DNA of 64,000 bases from Microbacterium sp. M28 (GCF_025836995.1 NZ_CP107546.1:1302001-1366000); one strand, 5' to 3'; numbered from the stretch's first letter, positions 43,326 through 52,387 are shown. Notes: a model not told the origin generated them from the sequence alone. Program-made: numbers and translations.

Positions 43326-44423
43326 ATGAGGATGCCGGTGAAGAGTCGTCCCGGTACGCGTTCTGCAGGCGTCGTCGTACTCGTCGTCGGCCTGATCATC
43401 GCGGCAGGCTGTTCGACGGCAGGGGATGGCACGAGCCCTGCTCCCGGGCCGACGACGGACGCAGCGAGTCCCGCGGCGGTATCGATCATCGCCGAGAATC
43501 TCGATGTGCCGTGGTCGGTGGCCTTCCACGAGGGCGCGGCGTTCGTGAGCGAGCGGGGATCCGGGCGCATCCTCGAGATCGGCGACGACGGAGCCGTCAG
43601 GGAAACAGGAGTGATCGCCGACGTGGAGCCGCGCGGCGAGGGAGGTCTGCTCGGGATCGCCGTCCACGACGGTCACCTCTACGCGTATCTCACGACCGCG
43701 CGGGAGAACCGCGTCGATCGGTACGAGCTGACCGGCGGCGTCGGCGCATTCGGTCTGGGCGATGTCGAGACGATCATCGCCGGTATCGAGGCGGGCACCA
43801 ACCACAACGGTGGACGGATCGCCTTCGGTCCGGACGGCATGCTCTACGTCGCCGTGGGGGATGCCGGGAACCGCGAGAGCGCCCAGGACCGGGGATCGCT
43901 CTCGGGCAAGATCCTCCGGCTGACTCCGGCGGGGGACATCCCGGCAGACAACCCGTTCGCCGGGTCGGCGGTGTACAGCTACGGGCATCGCAATCCTCAA
44001 GGGCTCGCCTGGGACGACAGCGGCGCCCTGTACGCGAGCGAGTTCGGCCAGGACACCTGGGACGAGCTCAATCTCATCGAATCCGGTGGGAACTACGGAT
44101 GGCCGGATGCGGAAGGCACTGCCGAGCGCTCCGGACTGATCGACCCCATTCAGCAGTGGGCGCCGGCCGATGCGAGTCCGAGCGGGATCGCGATCGTCGA
44201 CGGCACCGTGTTCATCGCCAACCTGCGTGGCGAACGCCTGCGCGAAGTCGCACTGGCGGACCCGGCGACGTCCGCCGAGCGCTTCGTCGGGGACTACGGA
44301 CGGCTGCGCGACGTCGTCGTGGCTCCGGACGGCTCGCTGTGGCTGCTCACCAACAACACCGACGGTCGAGGCGATCCGCGCGCCGGGGATGATCGCATCA
44401 TCCGCGTCCCTGTTGAGCCATGA
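43326..44423 (+). CDS. PQQ-dependent sugar dehydrogenase family lipoprotein
   Basis: 365 aa. Lipoprotein signal with lipobox IIAAGC (Cys ~29). The six-bladed beta-propeller follows: NLDVPWSVAFHEGAAFVSER, GEGGLLGIAVH, TNHNGGRIAFGPDGMLYVAV, GHRNPQGLAWDDSGALYASE, WDELNLIESGGNYGWPD. His/Arg residues of the GSDH pocket (NHNGG, GHRNPQG) are present. It oxidises sugars or related alcohols outside the membrane; cofactor use is not assured. The start has GGGAGG ~8 nt upstream. The next gene overlaps or lies just after. Confidence 0.9.
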   Translation: MRMPVKSRPGTRSAGVVVLVVGLIIAAGCSTAGDGTSPAPGPTTDAASPAAVSIIAENLDVPWSVAFHEGAAFVSERGSGRILEIGDDGAVRETGVIADVEPRGEGGLLGIAVHDGHLYAYLTTARENRVDRYELTGGVGAFGLGDVETIIAGIEAGTNHNGGRIAFGPDGMLYVAVGDAGNRESAQDRGSLSGKILRLTPAGDIPADNPFAGSAVYSYGHRNPQGLAWDDSGALYASEFGQDTWDELNLIESGGNYGWPDAEGTAERSGLIDPIQQWAPADASPSGIAIVDGTVFIANLRGERLREVALADPATSAERFVGDYGRLRDVVVAPDGSLWLLTNNTDGRGDPRAGDDRIIRVPVEP

Positions 44424-44440
44424 TGGGTGCAGGAGGCACC

Positions 44441-44851
44441 ATGCGCGCAATGACGCGGTTCGCGACCGCCATGGTCGTCGCGATGACGGCAGCGGTGGCG
44501 CTCAGCGGCTGCGCGGCCTCGGACGAGGTCGTCGTCGAGTACAGCGAAGACGTCGCGACCCTCTCCATCGGCGACATCCTGGTCGTCGACTTCGGTGAGA
44601 TCAACTCGTCCGTCGGTGACGGTTGGGTGATCGTCTCCCCGCCGGACCCCGCCGTGCTCGGTGAGGGCGTCGAAGCGTCCGAGTATCTCGGCGAGGAGGG
44701 CAGCACGGGCGCCGCAAACCGGTTCGCCTACCGCTTCGAAGCCGTCGGCGAGGGCAGGACGACCGTCGAGTTCGAGTACCGCTTCCGCGGCGAGGTGCCC
44801 GAGGATCCGGGAGAGCAGGAGACTGCGATGATCGAGGTCACGGTGCGGTGA
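44441..44851 (+). CDS. Small lipoprotein, possibly I42 (chagasin)-like
   Basis: 136 aa. Lipobox VALSGC (Cys ~21), then an all-beta domain: LSIGDILVVDFGEINSSVGD, WVIVSPPDPAVLGE, NRFAYRFEAVGEGRTTVEFE. The layout and the SPPDPAVL segment resemble chagasin-type cysteine-protease inhibitors (I42), but the inhibitor loop NPTTG is replaced by NSSVGDG, so activity is uncertain. AGGAGG at 44431-44436 supports this ATG; an ATG at 44420 overlaps the upstream stop. It follows the sugar dehydrogenase in one operon and its 3' end overlaps the convergent ybaK gene by 14 nt. Confidence 0.7.
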   Translation: MRAMTRFATAMVVAMTAAVALSGCAASDEVVVEYSEDVATLSIGDILVVDFGEINSSVGDGWVIVSPPDPAVLGEGVEASEYLGEEGSTGAANRFAYRFEAVGEGRTTVEFEYRFRGEVPEDPGEQETAMIEVTVR

Positions 44852-45326
44852 CGGCGATGACGCGACCGCCCGTCAGCTCCCGCAGCAGGTCGAACGTGAG
44901 CGGCATCACCGTGTGCGGGTGACCTGCGGCAGCCCAGATCTCGCCGTGCTCCGCCAGCGTCTCGTCGATATAGGTGCGCAGTCGGGTCGGATGCCCGACC
45001 GGTGCAACGCCTCCGATCGCCTGCCCTGTCGCTTCGCGCACGACGGATGCCGGGGCCATCATGACCTCGTCCGCACCGATCTGTCGCGCGAGGACGACGG
45101 GCTCCGCCCGATGGCCGCCACTGGTCATGACCAGCACGGGTTCTCCGTCGGCGACGAACACGAGGCTGTTCGCGATCGCGGCCACATCGCACCCGATCGC
45201 CGACGCCGCTTCACCTGCTGTGCGGGCCGAGTCCGGCAGCACACGGATCTCGATGTCGACGCCGGCGTCCAGGAGATGCCGGTGCACCAGACGCGAACGT
45301 TCGGGCAGGCGGGTCGCATCGCTCAT
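44838..45326 (-). CDS. YbaK/EbsC family protein (aminoacyl-tRNA deacylase-like)
   Basis: 162 aa. The fold is clear: RSRLVHRHLLDAGVDIEIRV, SLVFVADGEPVLVMTSGGHR, IGGVAPVGHPTRLRTYIDE and AAAGHPHTVMPLTFDLLREL. Family members hydrolyse mischarged Cys- or Ala-tRNA(Pro). The Lys that is conserved just before SLVF in YbaK (VKSLVF) is Asn here (IANSLVF), so activity or substrate may differ. GGVAPVGHP is intact. Confidence 0.85.
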   Translation of the reverse strand: MSDATRLPERSRLVHRHLLDAGVDIEIRVLPDSARTAGEAASAIGCDVAAIANSLVFVADGEPVLVMTSGGHRAEPVVLARQIGADEVMMAPASVVREATGQAIGGVAPVGHPTRLRTYIDETLAEHGEIWAAAGHPHTVMPLTFDLLRELTGGRVIAVTAP

Positions 45327-45338
45327 GCGCCTACGCTA
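45327..45338 (-). promoter_or_regulatory. Leaderless-type -10 of the ybaK-like gene
   Basis: TAGCGT (45333-45338, minus strand), spacer AGGCGC, ATG at 45326. Confidence 0.5.
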
Positions 45339-45362
45339 CCGACCCCGCATCGAACGCTCAGG

Positions 45363-46595
45363 TCAGGCGGCGTCGCCGATCAGGATCGCCTCGGCATCCT
45401 CGGTCGCGGTGTCGTCCGCCTCGTCGTCGATGCGCGCGAGCACGCGACGCCCCAGGAAGACCGTCAGGGTCGCGACGAGCACGGCCGCCGCGGCGAAGAG
45501 GTAGGGGACGGTCGCGTTGAACTGGTGCCAGAGCACCGCGGCCACCGGCGGGGCGACGGCACCGCCGATGAAACGCACGGACGAGTATGCCGAGGAGGCC
45601 ACGGAACGCGGGAGATCGGTCGCCTCCATCACGGCCTCGGTGAGCACCGTGTTCATGATCCCCAGAAGCAGTCCGCCGACGATGATGCACGCGACCAGGA
45701 ATGCGGCGGTCTCCGCCACGAGACCGGCGACGATCAGATCCACGGCGAGCAGCGGCATGATCGTCAGGATGATCGCGGTGCGACGCATCCGCCGCATCAT
45801 CCACGGCGCCACCCAGACGCTGGTGATCGCCAGCGCGACGCCCCAGCCGAAGAAGGTGAAGCCGATGCCCATCGCCCCGAATCCGAGCGGGAACGGCGAG
45901 AACGCCAGCAGCACGAAGAACCCGATGTTGTAGAAGAACGCGGTCACCGCGAGGATCGCCAGAGCCGGACGTCCGAGTGCACGGAACGGTGCGGAGAACG
46001 GAACCGGCTGACGCCGCTCGGCCCCGGGGCGCAACAGGGTCAGCACCGCGATGAATCCGATCGCCATGAGCGCGACGACGCCGAAGAACGGGCCGCGCCA
46101 GCTCACCTCGCCCAGCAGGCCGCCCAGCAGCGGGCCGATCGCGATGCCGAGCCCGAGCGCGGCCTCGTACAGCACGATCGCCGCCGCGCTGCCGCCGGAT
46201 GCCGAGCCGACGATCGTCGCCAGCGCCGTCGAGATGAACAGCGCGTTGCCCAGACCCCATCCGGCGCGGAAGCCGATGATCGCATCGACACTGCCGCTGA
46301 GTGCGCACGCCAGAGCGAACACGACGATGAGTGCGAGTCCGATCAGCAGCGTCGCCTTGGCGCCGATGCGGCTGGAGACCCAGCTCGTGATGAGCATCGC
46401 CAGGCCCGTGATCAGCAGGTAGCTGGTGAAGAGCAGCTCGGTCTCGGTCGGGGTCGCCTCGAGCGACTCCGCGATGGCGGGGAGGATCGGGTCCACGAGT
46501 CCGATCCCCATGAATGCGACGACGCTGGCGAACGCCACCGCCCACACCTGGGCGGGCTGACGCCAGACGGATCCGGTCGCTGTCGCGCTGCTCAT
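45363..46595 (-). CDS. MFS transporter (drug/metabolite efflux type)
   Basis: 410 aa with twelve predicted helices. The N-terminal half has VAFMGIGLVDPILPAIAESL, typical of DHA1-type exporters, and the loop SSRIGAKATLLIG matches the MFS motif A region. Central loop after helix 6 carries RPGAERRQPVPFSAPF. It overlaps marR by 4 nt (ATGA), so the repressor and pump are one operon; the pump probably exports the ligand that MarR senses. Ligand unknown. Confidence 0.9.
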   Translation of the reverse strand: MSSATATGSVWRQPAQVWAVAFASVVAFMGIGLVDPILPAIAESLEATPTETELLFTSYLLITGLAMLITSWVSSRIGAKATLLIGLALIVVFALACALSGSVDAIIGFRAGWGLGNALFISTALATIVGSASGGSAAAIVLYEAALGLGIAIGPLLGGLLGEVSWRGPFFGVVALMAIGFIAVLTLLRPGAERRQPVPFSAPFRALGRPALAILAVTAFFYNIGFFVLLAFSPFPLGFGAMGIGFTFFGWGVALAITSVWVAPWMMRRMRRTAIILTIMPLLAVDLIVAGLVAETAAFLVACIIVGGLLLGIMNTVLTEAVMEATDLPRSVASSAYSSVRFIGGAVAPPVAAVLWHQFNATVPYLFAAAAVLVATLTVFLGRRVLARIDDEADDTATEDAEAILIGDAA

Positions 46596-47038
46596 TCACT
46601 GTCTCCTGTCTTCGTGTCCGGGGAATCGACCGTGTGCGCCGCGAGGATCTCGGCTGCACGGGCCAGCGCATCCCAATCCGCATCCGACAGGTCCGCGAAC
46701 CTCGGGGCGAGGGTCCGACGGAACTCGGTGCGCCACTCGCGCGCCGCCTCGCGTCCCGCCGCCGTGATGTCCACGACGGTGGCGCGGGAGTCGACGGGAT
46801 CGCTGGACCGCTCGACGAGGCCGGCCCGTTCGAGATCGCCGATCAGTCGAGTCATCCCCGGTTGCGTAGTCCGCGCGGCCCGGGCGAGGGAGCCGAGACG
46901 GATGCCGCCCTCGCGCTCCAGGATGCTCAGCACACGCCACTGGGCCGACGGCGCCTCGTTGCCGGCATCCTGTGCGGCGATGCGAGCCAGCGCGTGTGCC
47001 GAGAGCACGAGGGAGGGGACGACATCCGTGCGATTCAT
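46592..47038 (-). CDS. MarR family transcriptional regulator
   Basis: 148 aa. Winged helix: PSAQWRVLSILEREGGIRLG, LARAARTTQPGMTRLIGDLE, GLVERSSDPVDSRATVVDIT. The start MNRTDVVPS is chosen because a strong -10 (TATACT) ends 7 nt upstream and a palindromic operator surrounds it; the longer in-frame extension is unlike MarR. It likely represses itself and the MFS gene. Confidence 0.9.
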   Translation of the reverse strand: MNRTDVVPSLVLSAHALARIAAQDAGNEAPSAQWRVLSILEREGGIRLGSLARAARTTQPGMTRLIGDLERAGLVERSSDPVDSRATVVDITAAGREAAREWRTEFRRTLAPRFADLSDADWDALARAAEILAAHTVDSPDTKTGDSE

Positions 47039-47065
47039 ACCACCAAGTATATACCCCTTGGTATG
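47036..47065 (-). promoter_or_regulatory. marR promoter with overlapping palindromic operator
   Basis: TATACT (47046-47051, minus strand) with a 7-nt spacer to the ATG at 47038. Nested inverted repeats surround it: CATACCA (47036-47042) with TGGTATG (47059-47065), and ACCAAG (47042-47047) with CTTGGT (47057-47062). A dimer bound here would cover the -10 and the start codon. Leaderless transcript inferred. Confidence 0.75.
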
Positions 47066-47078
47066 GATCGAGTTCGAG

Positions 47079-47861
47079 TCATCGTCGCGCGGCAGCGATG
47101 CGCGCGGACAGCTGGTGTGCGTGGGCGAGCAGCGTCCGCCCGAGTTCCGCCATGCGGTCGGGTCCGAACCGGAACTCGACACCCGTCAGGCTGAGAGCCC
47201 ATTCCGGCCGCCCCTGCCGATCGAACACCGCAGCGCCGAGGCCCCAACTGCCCTCGACGATGAGACCGGGATTGACGGCGTAGCCGCGCTCCTTCGTCTC
47301 GGCGAGTCTGCTCCGCAGTCGTCCCTGCCGGTGGGCGGAGCCCCATCGATCGGCCAGCTCCGGATGCCGATCGAAATAGGCATCCACATCGTGGGCAGGG
47401 AGGAAGGCGAGGATCGCGAGGCCTGCGCTGGCGACCCCCAGGGGGAAGCGCACCCCTTCGCTGAGCACGAACGAGCGGATGGGGAACGCGCCCTCCTCGC
47501 GCAGCAGGCAGACCGTCTCGTCGGCGCGTCGGACGGAGAGGAACGCGCTCTCCTCGGTCTTCACCGCCAGCGAGCGCACGATGTCCCTGGCCAGGGCGGT
47601 GACGTCGTACCGCGCCGCGGCGACGGTTCCCATCAGGTAGAGCTCGGGGCCGGGCATCCAGCGCGCCGTGGCTTCGTCCTGATCGACGAGGCCCTCGGCC
47701 CGCAGCGCGGAGAGGAGGCGGTGCGCGGTGGAGCGCGACAGATCCGCCGCCCGCGCGAGTTCCTGGAGACTCCCGCCCTGCTCTCCGCCGGCGGTCACCA
47801 GCCGCAGAAGATGGGCCGCCCTCGCCACTGCCTGTGCGCCAGGCACCGTCGTTGGTTCCAC
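47079..47861 (-). CDS. IclR family transcriptional regulator
   Basis: 260 aa from a GTG start. N-terminal winged helix (VARAAHLLRLVTAGGEQGGS; LARAADLSRSTAHRLLSALR) and the effector domain (AFLSVRRADETVCLLREEGA; ERGYAVNPGLIVEGSWGLGAA). GTG 47861 is chosen over an ATG ten codons upstream because TTGTCA-N18-TAGCGT ends 7 nt before it. Divergent from the CoA-transferase/thiolase operon, whose regulator it probably is; IclR proteins such as PcaR control 3-oxoadipate or related genes. Confidence 0.85.
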   Translation of the reverse strand: MEPTTVPGAQAVARAAHLLRLVTAGGEQGGSLQELARAADLSRSTAHRLLSALRAEGLVDQDEATARWMPGPELYLMGTVAAARYDVTALARDIVRSLAVKTEESAFLSVRRADETVCLLREEGAFPIRSFVLSEGVRFPLGVASAGLAILAFLPAHDVDAYFDRHPELADRWGSAHRQGRLRSRLAETKERGYAVNPGLIVEGSWGLGAAVFDRQGRPEWALSLTGVEFRFGPDRMAELGRTLLAHAHQLSARIAAARR

Positions 47862-47898
47862 ATAGTGGACGCTACCGTCCGATCCGACCACATGACAA
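47857..47898 (-). promoter_or_regulatory. iclR promoter and operator
   Basis: TTGTCA (47893-47898), 18-bp spacer, TAGCGT (47869-47874), 7-nt spacer, GTG at 47861, all minus strand. The perfect palindrome TCCAC-ATA-GTGGA (47857-47869) covers the transcript start and start codon, as expected for autorepression. Confidence 0.55.
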
Positions 47899-47962
47899 GC
47901 ACTCGCTTCAGATCAGGGCGCGAGAGGCGGATGCTGAAATCACACCCACGAAGGAGTGACGC

Positions 47963-48748
47963 GTGATCGACAAGCAATGGGCGTCTGCGAAGGACGCTGT
48001 GGCGGACATCCCCGACGGCGCCTCTCTGGCCGTCGGCGGCTTCGGGCTGTCCGGAAACCCGATCGCCCTCATCGAAGCGCTGATGGCGCAGGGCACGACG
48101 GATCTCAGCGTCGTCAGCAACAACTGCGGCGTCGACGATTGGGGGCTCGGCATCCTGCTCGGCGCTCGCCGCATCCGGAAGATGACCTCGTCGTACGTCG
48201 GCGAGAACAAGGAGTTCGAGCGGCAGTTCCTCTCCGGCGAGCTCGAGCTCGAGCTCACGCCGCAGGGCACGCTGGCCGAGAAGCTCCGCGCCGGCGGCTC
48301 GGGGATCGCGGCGTTCTACACGCAGACGGGCGTCGGGACGCAGGTCGCCGAGGGCGGGCTGCCGCGCCGCTACAACGCGGACGGCACGGTCGCCGTCGCA
48401 TCGCCGGCGAAGGACGTCCGGACCTTCGACGTCGGCGGGACCCTCGCGGAGTTCGTCCTCGAGGATGCGATCACCACCGACTTCTCGCTCGTGCACGCCG
48501 CGGCCGGCGACCGACACGGGAACCTCGTGTTCACCAAGGCGGCACGCAACTTCAACCCGCTCGCCGCGATGGCCGGACGCGTGTGCATCGCCCAGGTGGA
48601 GCAGCTCGTCGAGCCGGGGGAGATCGACCCGGACCGCGTCCACCTCCCCGGAGTCTTCGTCCATCGCATCGTGGAGGTCGGCACCGACATACCGAAGCGG
48701 ATCGAGCGCCGCACCGTGGCGGCTCCGGCCGCCGAGGAAGGAGCCTGA
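47963..48748 (+). CDS. CoA transferase subunit A (SCOT / 3-oxoadipate CoA-transferase type)
   Basis: 261 aa, GTG start with GAAGGAG 5-6 nt upstream. [19 protein letters not shown] is the family's first loop, followed by [25 protein letters not shown] and [15 protein letters not shown]. With subunit B it moves CoA from succinyl-CoA to a 3-oxo acid. The sequence reads closer to succinyl-CoA:3-ketoacid transferase than to PcaI. No pca ring-cleavage gene is nearby. Confidence 0.9.
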   Translation: MIDKQWASAKDAVADIPDGASLAVGGFGLSGNPIALIEALMAQGTTDLSVVSNNCGVDDWGLGILLGARRIRKMTSSYVGENKEFERQFLSGELELELTPQGTLAEKLRAGGSGIAAFYTQTGVGTQVAEGGLPRRYNADGTVAVASPAKDVRTFDVGGTLAEFVLEDAITTDFSLVHAAAGDRHGNLVFTKAARNFNPLAAMAGRVCIAQVEQLVEPGEIDPDRVHLPGVFVHRIVEVGTDIPKRIERRTVAAPAAEEGA

Positions 48749-48749
48749 G

Positions 48750-49403
48750 ATGGCATTGACCAGAGTGCAGATGGCCGCCCGTGCCGCGGCCGAGCTGCAG
48801 GACGGCTCGTACGTCAACCTCGGCATCGGCCTGCCGACGCTCGTGCCGAACCACGTGCCGGACGGCGTCACGGTCGTGCTGCAGTCCGAGAACGGGATCC
48901 TCGGCGTCGGACCGTATCCCAGCGAGGATGCGGTCGACCCCGACCTCATCAACGCCGGGAAGGAGACCGTCACGGTGCTGCCCGGTTCCGCGTTCTTCGA
49001 TTCGGCGACGAGCTTCGGCATGATCCGCGGCGGCAAGATCGACGCCGCCATCCTCGGGGCCATGCAGGTCTCGGCATCCGGTGACCTGGCCAACTGGATG
49101 ATCCCGGGGAAGATGGTCAAGGGGCCCGGTGGTGCCATGGATCTCGTGCACGGCGCCGGACGGGTCATCGTGCTGATGGAGCACGTCGCCAAGGACGGCT
49201 CGGCCAAGATCGTGAACGAATGCTCCCTGCCGCTCACGGGCAGGGCCGTCGTGGACCGCATCATCACCGACCTCGCCGTCATCGACGTCACCCTCGACGG
49301 GCTCGTGCTCGTCGAGACGGCACCGGGGGTCACGGTGCAGGATGTCCTCGAGGCGACGGAGCCGCCGCTCGCCGTCTCACCGGAGCTGAAGGAGCTGTCA
49401 TGA
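48750..49403 (+). CDS. CoA transferase subunit B
   Basis: 217 aa. The catalytic Glu lies in [35 protein letters not shown] and the SCOT-like [20 protein letters not shown] are present. It forms the transferase with subunit A; the genes are separated by only one base (TGAGATG). Overlaps the thiolase start by 4 nt. Confidence 0.92.
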   Translation: MALTRVQMAARAAAELQDGSYVNLGIGLPTLVPNHVPDGVTVVLQSENGILGVGPYPSEDAVDPDLINAGKETVTVLPGSAFFDSATSFGMIRGGKIDAAILGAMQVSASGDLANWMIPGKMVKGPGGAMDLVHGAGRVIVLMEHVAKDGSAKIVNECSLPLTGRAVVDRIITDLAVIDVTLDGLVLVETAPGVTVQDVLEATEPPLAVSPELKELS

Positions 49404-50578
49404 CCGACATCGTCATCGTCGCCGCCGCCCGCACCCCGCAGGGCCGGCTCAAGGGGCAACTCGCCGCGTTCACGGCGCCTCAGCTCGGCGCGTGCGCGAT
49501 CCGCGGCGCGCTCGCGCAGGGATCCGTCGACCCCGGGGACGTCGACGCCGTGATCATCGGGCAGGTCCTGGCGGCCGGCTCCGGCCAGAACGCCGCCCGG
49601 CAGGCGGCGATCGGCGCCGGAATCGGATGGGACGTCCCGGCGCACTCCGTCAACAAGGTGTGTCTGTCCGGCCTCACGGCGATCATCGACGCGGCGCGCA
49701 TGATCCGCACCGGTGATGCGACCACGATCGTCGCCGCAGGCATGGAATCGATGACCCGCGCACCGCACCTGCTCATGGGATCGCGGGACGGATGGACCTA
49801 CGGCAGCGTCGAGGTGCTCGACCACCTGGCGTTCGACGGTCTCACGGATGCGTACGATCGTGAGAGCATGGGCGCGTCCACCGAGCGGCACAACGCCCGA
49901 TACGAGCTCACCCGTCAGGCGCAGGACGCCGTGGCTGCGCTGTCGCACCAGCGTGCGGCCGCCGCACAGGATGCCGGGGTGTTCGACGCCGAGATCGTGA
50001 CAATCGAGGTGCCCCAGCGGCGGGGTGAGCCGATCCTGGTCTCGAAGGACGAGGGCGTGCGCCCGGAGACCACGATCGAGGCGCTCGCCGGACTGCGCGC
50101 GGCCTTCGCCGAGGGCGGCTCGATCACCGCGGGCAACTCCTCGCAGATCTCCGACGGGGCCTCAGCGGTCGTCGTCACCACGCGAGAGAACGCCGAGGCC
50201 CAGGGTTGGAGGATCCTGGCCGTCGTCGGCGCGAGCGGGCAGACCGCCGGCCCGGACAACTCGCTGCAGGCGCAGCCGGCGCGGGCCATCGAGCGGGCCT
50301 GCGAGAAGCAGGGCGTCGCCCCGGGGGACCTCGACCTCGTCGAGATCAACGAGGCTTTCGGTGCGGTCGTGGCACGGTCGCAGACCGAACTCGGGCTCTC
50401 GAGCGACATCGTCAACATCCACGGCGGCGGCATCGCGATCGGGCATCCGATCGGAGCCAGCGGAAACCGGCTGGTCGTCCATCTCGCGCACGAGCTCGCG
50501 CGCAGGGGATCGGGGACGGTCGCGGTCGGCCTGTGCGGCGGCGGCGGTCAGGGGGAGGCGCTCATCCTGACGCGCTGA
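49400..50578 (+). CDS. Acetyl-CoA C-acetyltransferase (thiolase)
   Basis: 392 aa. Active-site C88 in [19 protein letters not shown], His in [17 protein letters not shown], and the second Cys in [12 protein letters not shown]. Biosynthetic/degradative acetoacetyl-CoA thiolase is the best reading; 3-oxoadipyl-CoA thiolase is the alternative. With the CoA transferase it converts a 3-oxo acid to acyl-CoA plus acetyl-CoA. ATGA overlap with subunit B. Confidence 0.9.
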   Translation: MTDIVIVAAARTPQGRLKGQLAAFTAPQLGACAIRGALAQGSVDPGDVDAVIIGQVLAAGSGQNAARQAAIGAGIGWDVPAHSVNKVCLSGLTAIIDAARMIRTGDATTIVAAGMESMTRAPHLLMGSRDGWTYGSVEVLDHLAFDGLTDAYDRESMGASTERHNARYELTRQAQDAVAALSHQRAAAAQDAGVFDAEIVTIEVPQRRGEPILVSKDEGVRPETTIEALAGLRAAFAEGGSITAGNSSQISDGASAVVVTTRENAEAQGWRILAVVGASGQTAGPDNSLQAQPARAIERACEKQGVAPGDLDLVEINEAFGAVVARSQTELGLSSDIVNIHGGGIAIGHPIGASGNRLVVHLAHELARRGSGTVAVGLCGGGGQGEALILTR

Positions 50579-50588
50579 GGCGCCGACG

Positions 50589-50885
50589 TCAGCGGCGGTC
50601 CTTCGCGTGGTCCTGCGTGTCGGCGAGTGCCTTCTGCGAGCGGAACTGCAGCCGCTGGGCCTTCTTCGCCTTCTTGACCGACTGCGGTGAGTCGGCGTCG
50701 ACGGGAACACCGCGGCGTTCGCGGCTCATGTCGACCACGGCGCCGACAGCGAGGGCCATCGTTATGCCCCAGCTCACCCAGGAGAGCACCGCGCGCCAGG
50801 TCACGGGTTCGGAGCGGGTGCCGCGCAGCAGCGAGACGCCCGCGGAGATCGCTGCAACGAGTCCGGTGCTGAAGAGGTAGCGCAT
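50589..50885 (-). CDS. Small membrane protein of unknown function
   Basis: 98 aa. Two membrane helices (YLFSTGLVAAISAGVSLL; VLSWVSWGITMALAVGAVV), then a strongly basic tail (SVKKAKKAQRLQFRSQKAL). No named family recognised. Convergent with the thiolase gene, 10 nt apart. The start is supported by a -10 6 nt upstream. Confidence 0.7.
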   Translation of the reverse strand: MRYLFSTGLVAAISAGVSLLRGTRSEPVTWRAVLSWVSWGITMALAVGAVVDMSRERRGVPVDADSPQSVKKAKKAQRLQFRSQKALADTQDHAKDRR

Positions 50886-50897
50886 GGCTCAACGCTA
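50886..50897 (-). promoter_or_regulatory. Leaderless-type -10 of the small membrane protein gene
   Basis: TAGCGT (50892-50897, minus strand), spacer TGAGCC, ATG at 50885. Confidence 0.5.
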
Positions 50898-51058
50898 GTC
50901 GACGACCTGCGCAGGGTGGGGGCCCTGGTGCCGTTCAGGTGGCCGCGGGTAAGATGTGGTCGGCGCTCCGGCGTCCCCAGCTGTGTATCTACCGGCCGTC
51001 GGCATCCCGGCGGAAAGCGGCGGCACCCGATCCCCGCGTCCCCGGGCGCGCGAGAGCC

Positions 51059-52321
51059 ATGACCCAGACACACACCTCTTCTGCGGCGTCCGCCGCGACA
51101 CCCAGCCTCCTGCGTCTCGCGGGCCTGCCCTACTTCGTCATCGCGTTCATCGCCCGTCTGCCGTTCGCGATGATGGTCGTCGGCGTCCTCACGGTGGTCG
51201 TCTCGGCCCGCGGCTCCCTGGCGCTGGGCGGACTCACCTCGGCGGCTGTCGGGCTGGGCACGGCCGTGGTCGGCCCGCTGCTCGGCGCCGCAGCCGACCG
51301 CTACGGTCAGCGCGTCGTACTGATGATCTCCGCCGTCGTCAACGGCACGATGCTGGCGGTGTTCGCCTGGGTGGTCTACAGCCCTGCCGGCGATCCGATC
51401 GTCCTGACGACCGCCCTGCTGATCGGCGCATCGGCGCCGCAGGTCTCGCCCATGTCGCGTTCGCGGCTGGTCGCGATCATCTCCGAGCGGATGCCGGAGA
51501 GCACGCGGACCAAGACCATCTCGGGCACGTTCTCGTACGAGTCGGCGGCCGACGAGACCGTTTTCGTGTTCGGGCCGTTCCTGGTCGGCGTGCTGGCCTC
51601 GGCGATCGCGCCGTGGGCGCCCCTGGTCGGCGCGGCCGTCCTCACGTTCGTCTTCGTCGGAGCGTTCGCCCTGCACCCGACCGCCCGTCACATCTCCGCG
51701 GAACGCCATGCCGACGGTTCAGCGCCGTCGCGCGCCTCGGAGCTGTTCCGGCCGGAACTGCTCGTGGTGGTCCTCGGCATTCTCGGCGTCGGACTCTTCT
51801 TCGGCTCGATGCTGACCTCGCTCACCTCCTTCATGGCCGACCGCGGAGACGCTGAGCAGGCGGGACTCCTCTACGGCGTGATGGGGATCGGATCGGCGGC
51901 CCTGGCGCTCGGCGTCGCGTGGCTGCCGGCGCGGTTCACCCTGCGCGCGCGCTGGCTGGTGTTCGGCGGCATCCTGTTCGCCGGAACACTGCTCGTCGCC
52001 TCCGCCTCGTCCGTGCCGTCGATGCTCCTCGCGCTCGCCATCATGGGGATCGGCATCGGCCCGACCCTGGTCACGCAGTACAGCTTCGGGGCGGCACGCA
52101 GCCCCCTCGGGCGCTCCGCGACCGTCATGACGATGCTCGGCTCGGGTGTGGTGGTCGGTCAGGCCGCGGCATCCGCCATCACGGGCGAAGTCGCCGAGAC
52201 GCTCGGAACGGGTGCCGCGCTGCTGATCCCGGCGGGCGCGGCGGCGCTCGTGCTCGTCGCGGGCATCGCGAACTGGTTCCTCAGCGACCCCCGTCGCGCA
52301 TCGCGACCACCGGTGCGTTGA
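51059..52321 (+). CDS. MFS transporter
   Basis: 420 aa, twelve predicted helices. GLPYFVIAFIARLPFAMMVV starts helix 1; GAAADRYGQRVVLMISAVV is the MFS motif A between helices 2 and 3; the second half contains GIGIGPTLVTQYSFGAARSP. It resembles unassigned actinobacterial MFS exporters. Ribosome binding is weak (GAGAG). TAAGAT at 50953-50958 may be its -10, with a leader of ~95 nt. Substrate unknown. Confidence 0.85.
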   Translation: MTQTHTSSAASAATPSLLRLAGLPYFVIAFIARLPFAMMVVGVLTVVVSARGSLALGGLTSAAVGLGTAVVGPLLGAAADRYGQRVVLMISAVVNGTMLAVFAWVVYSPAGDPIVLTTALLIGASAPQVSPMSRSRLVAIISERMPESTRTKTISGTFSYESAADETVFVFGPFLVGVLASAIAPWAPLVGAAVLTFVFVGAFALHPTARHISAERHADGSAPSRASELFRPELLVVVLGILGVGLFFGSMLTSLTSFMADRGDAEQAGLLYGVMGIGSAALALGVAWLPARFTLRARWLVFGGILFAGTLLVASASSVPSMLLALAIMGIGIGPTLVTQYSFGAARSPLGRSATVMTMLGSGVVVGQAAASAITGEVAETLGTGAALLIPAGAAALVLVAGIANWFLSDPRRASRPPVR

Positions 52322-52349
52322 CCCGGCGGAAGACGCTCCCCGCATCCCG

Positions 52350-52387
52350 GCTACGCTGGAGAGACCGATCCGGGTGAGGGAGTCTCC
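52350..52387 (+). promoter_or_regulatory. otsA promoter -10 and leader
   Basis: TACGCT at 52351-52356 gives a leader of ~25 nt with GGGTGAGGGAG before the ATG at 52388. A leadered start. Confidence 0.4.
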
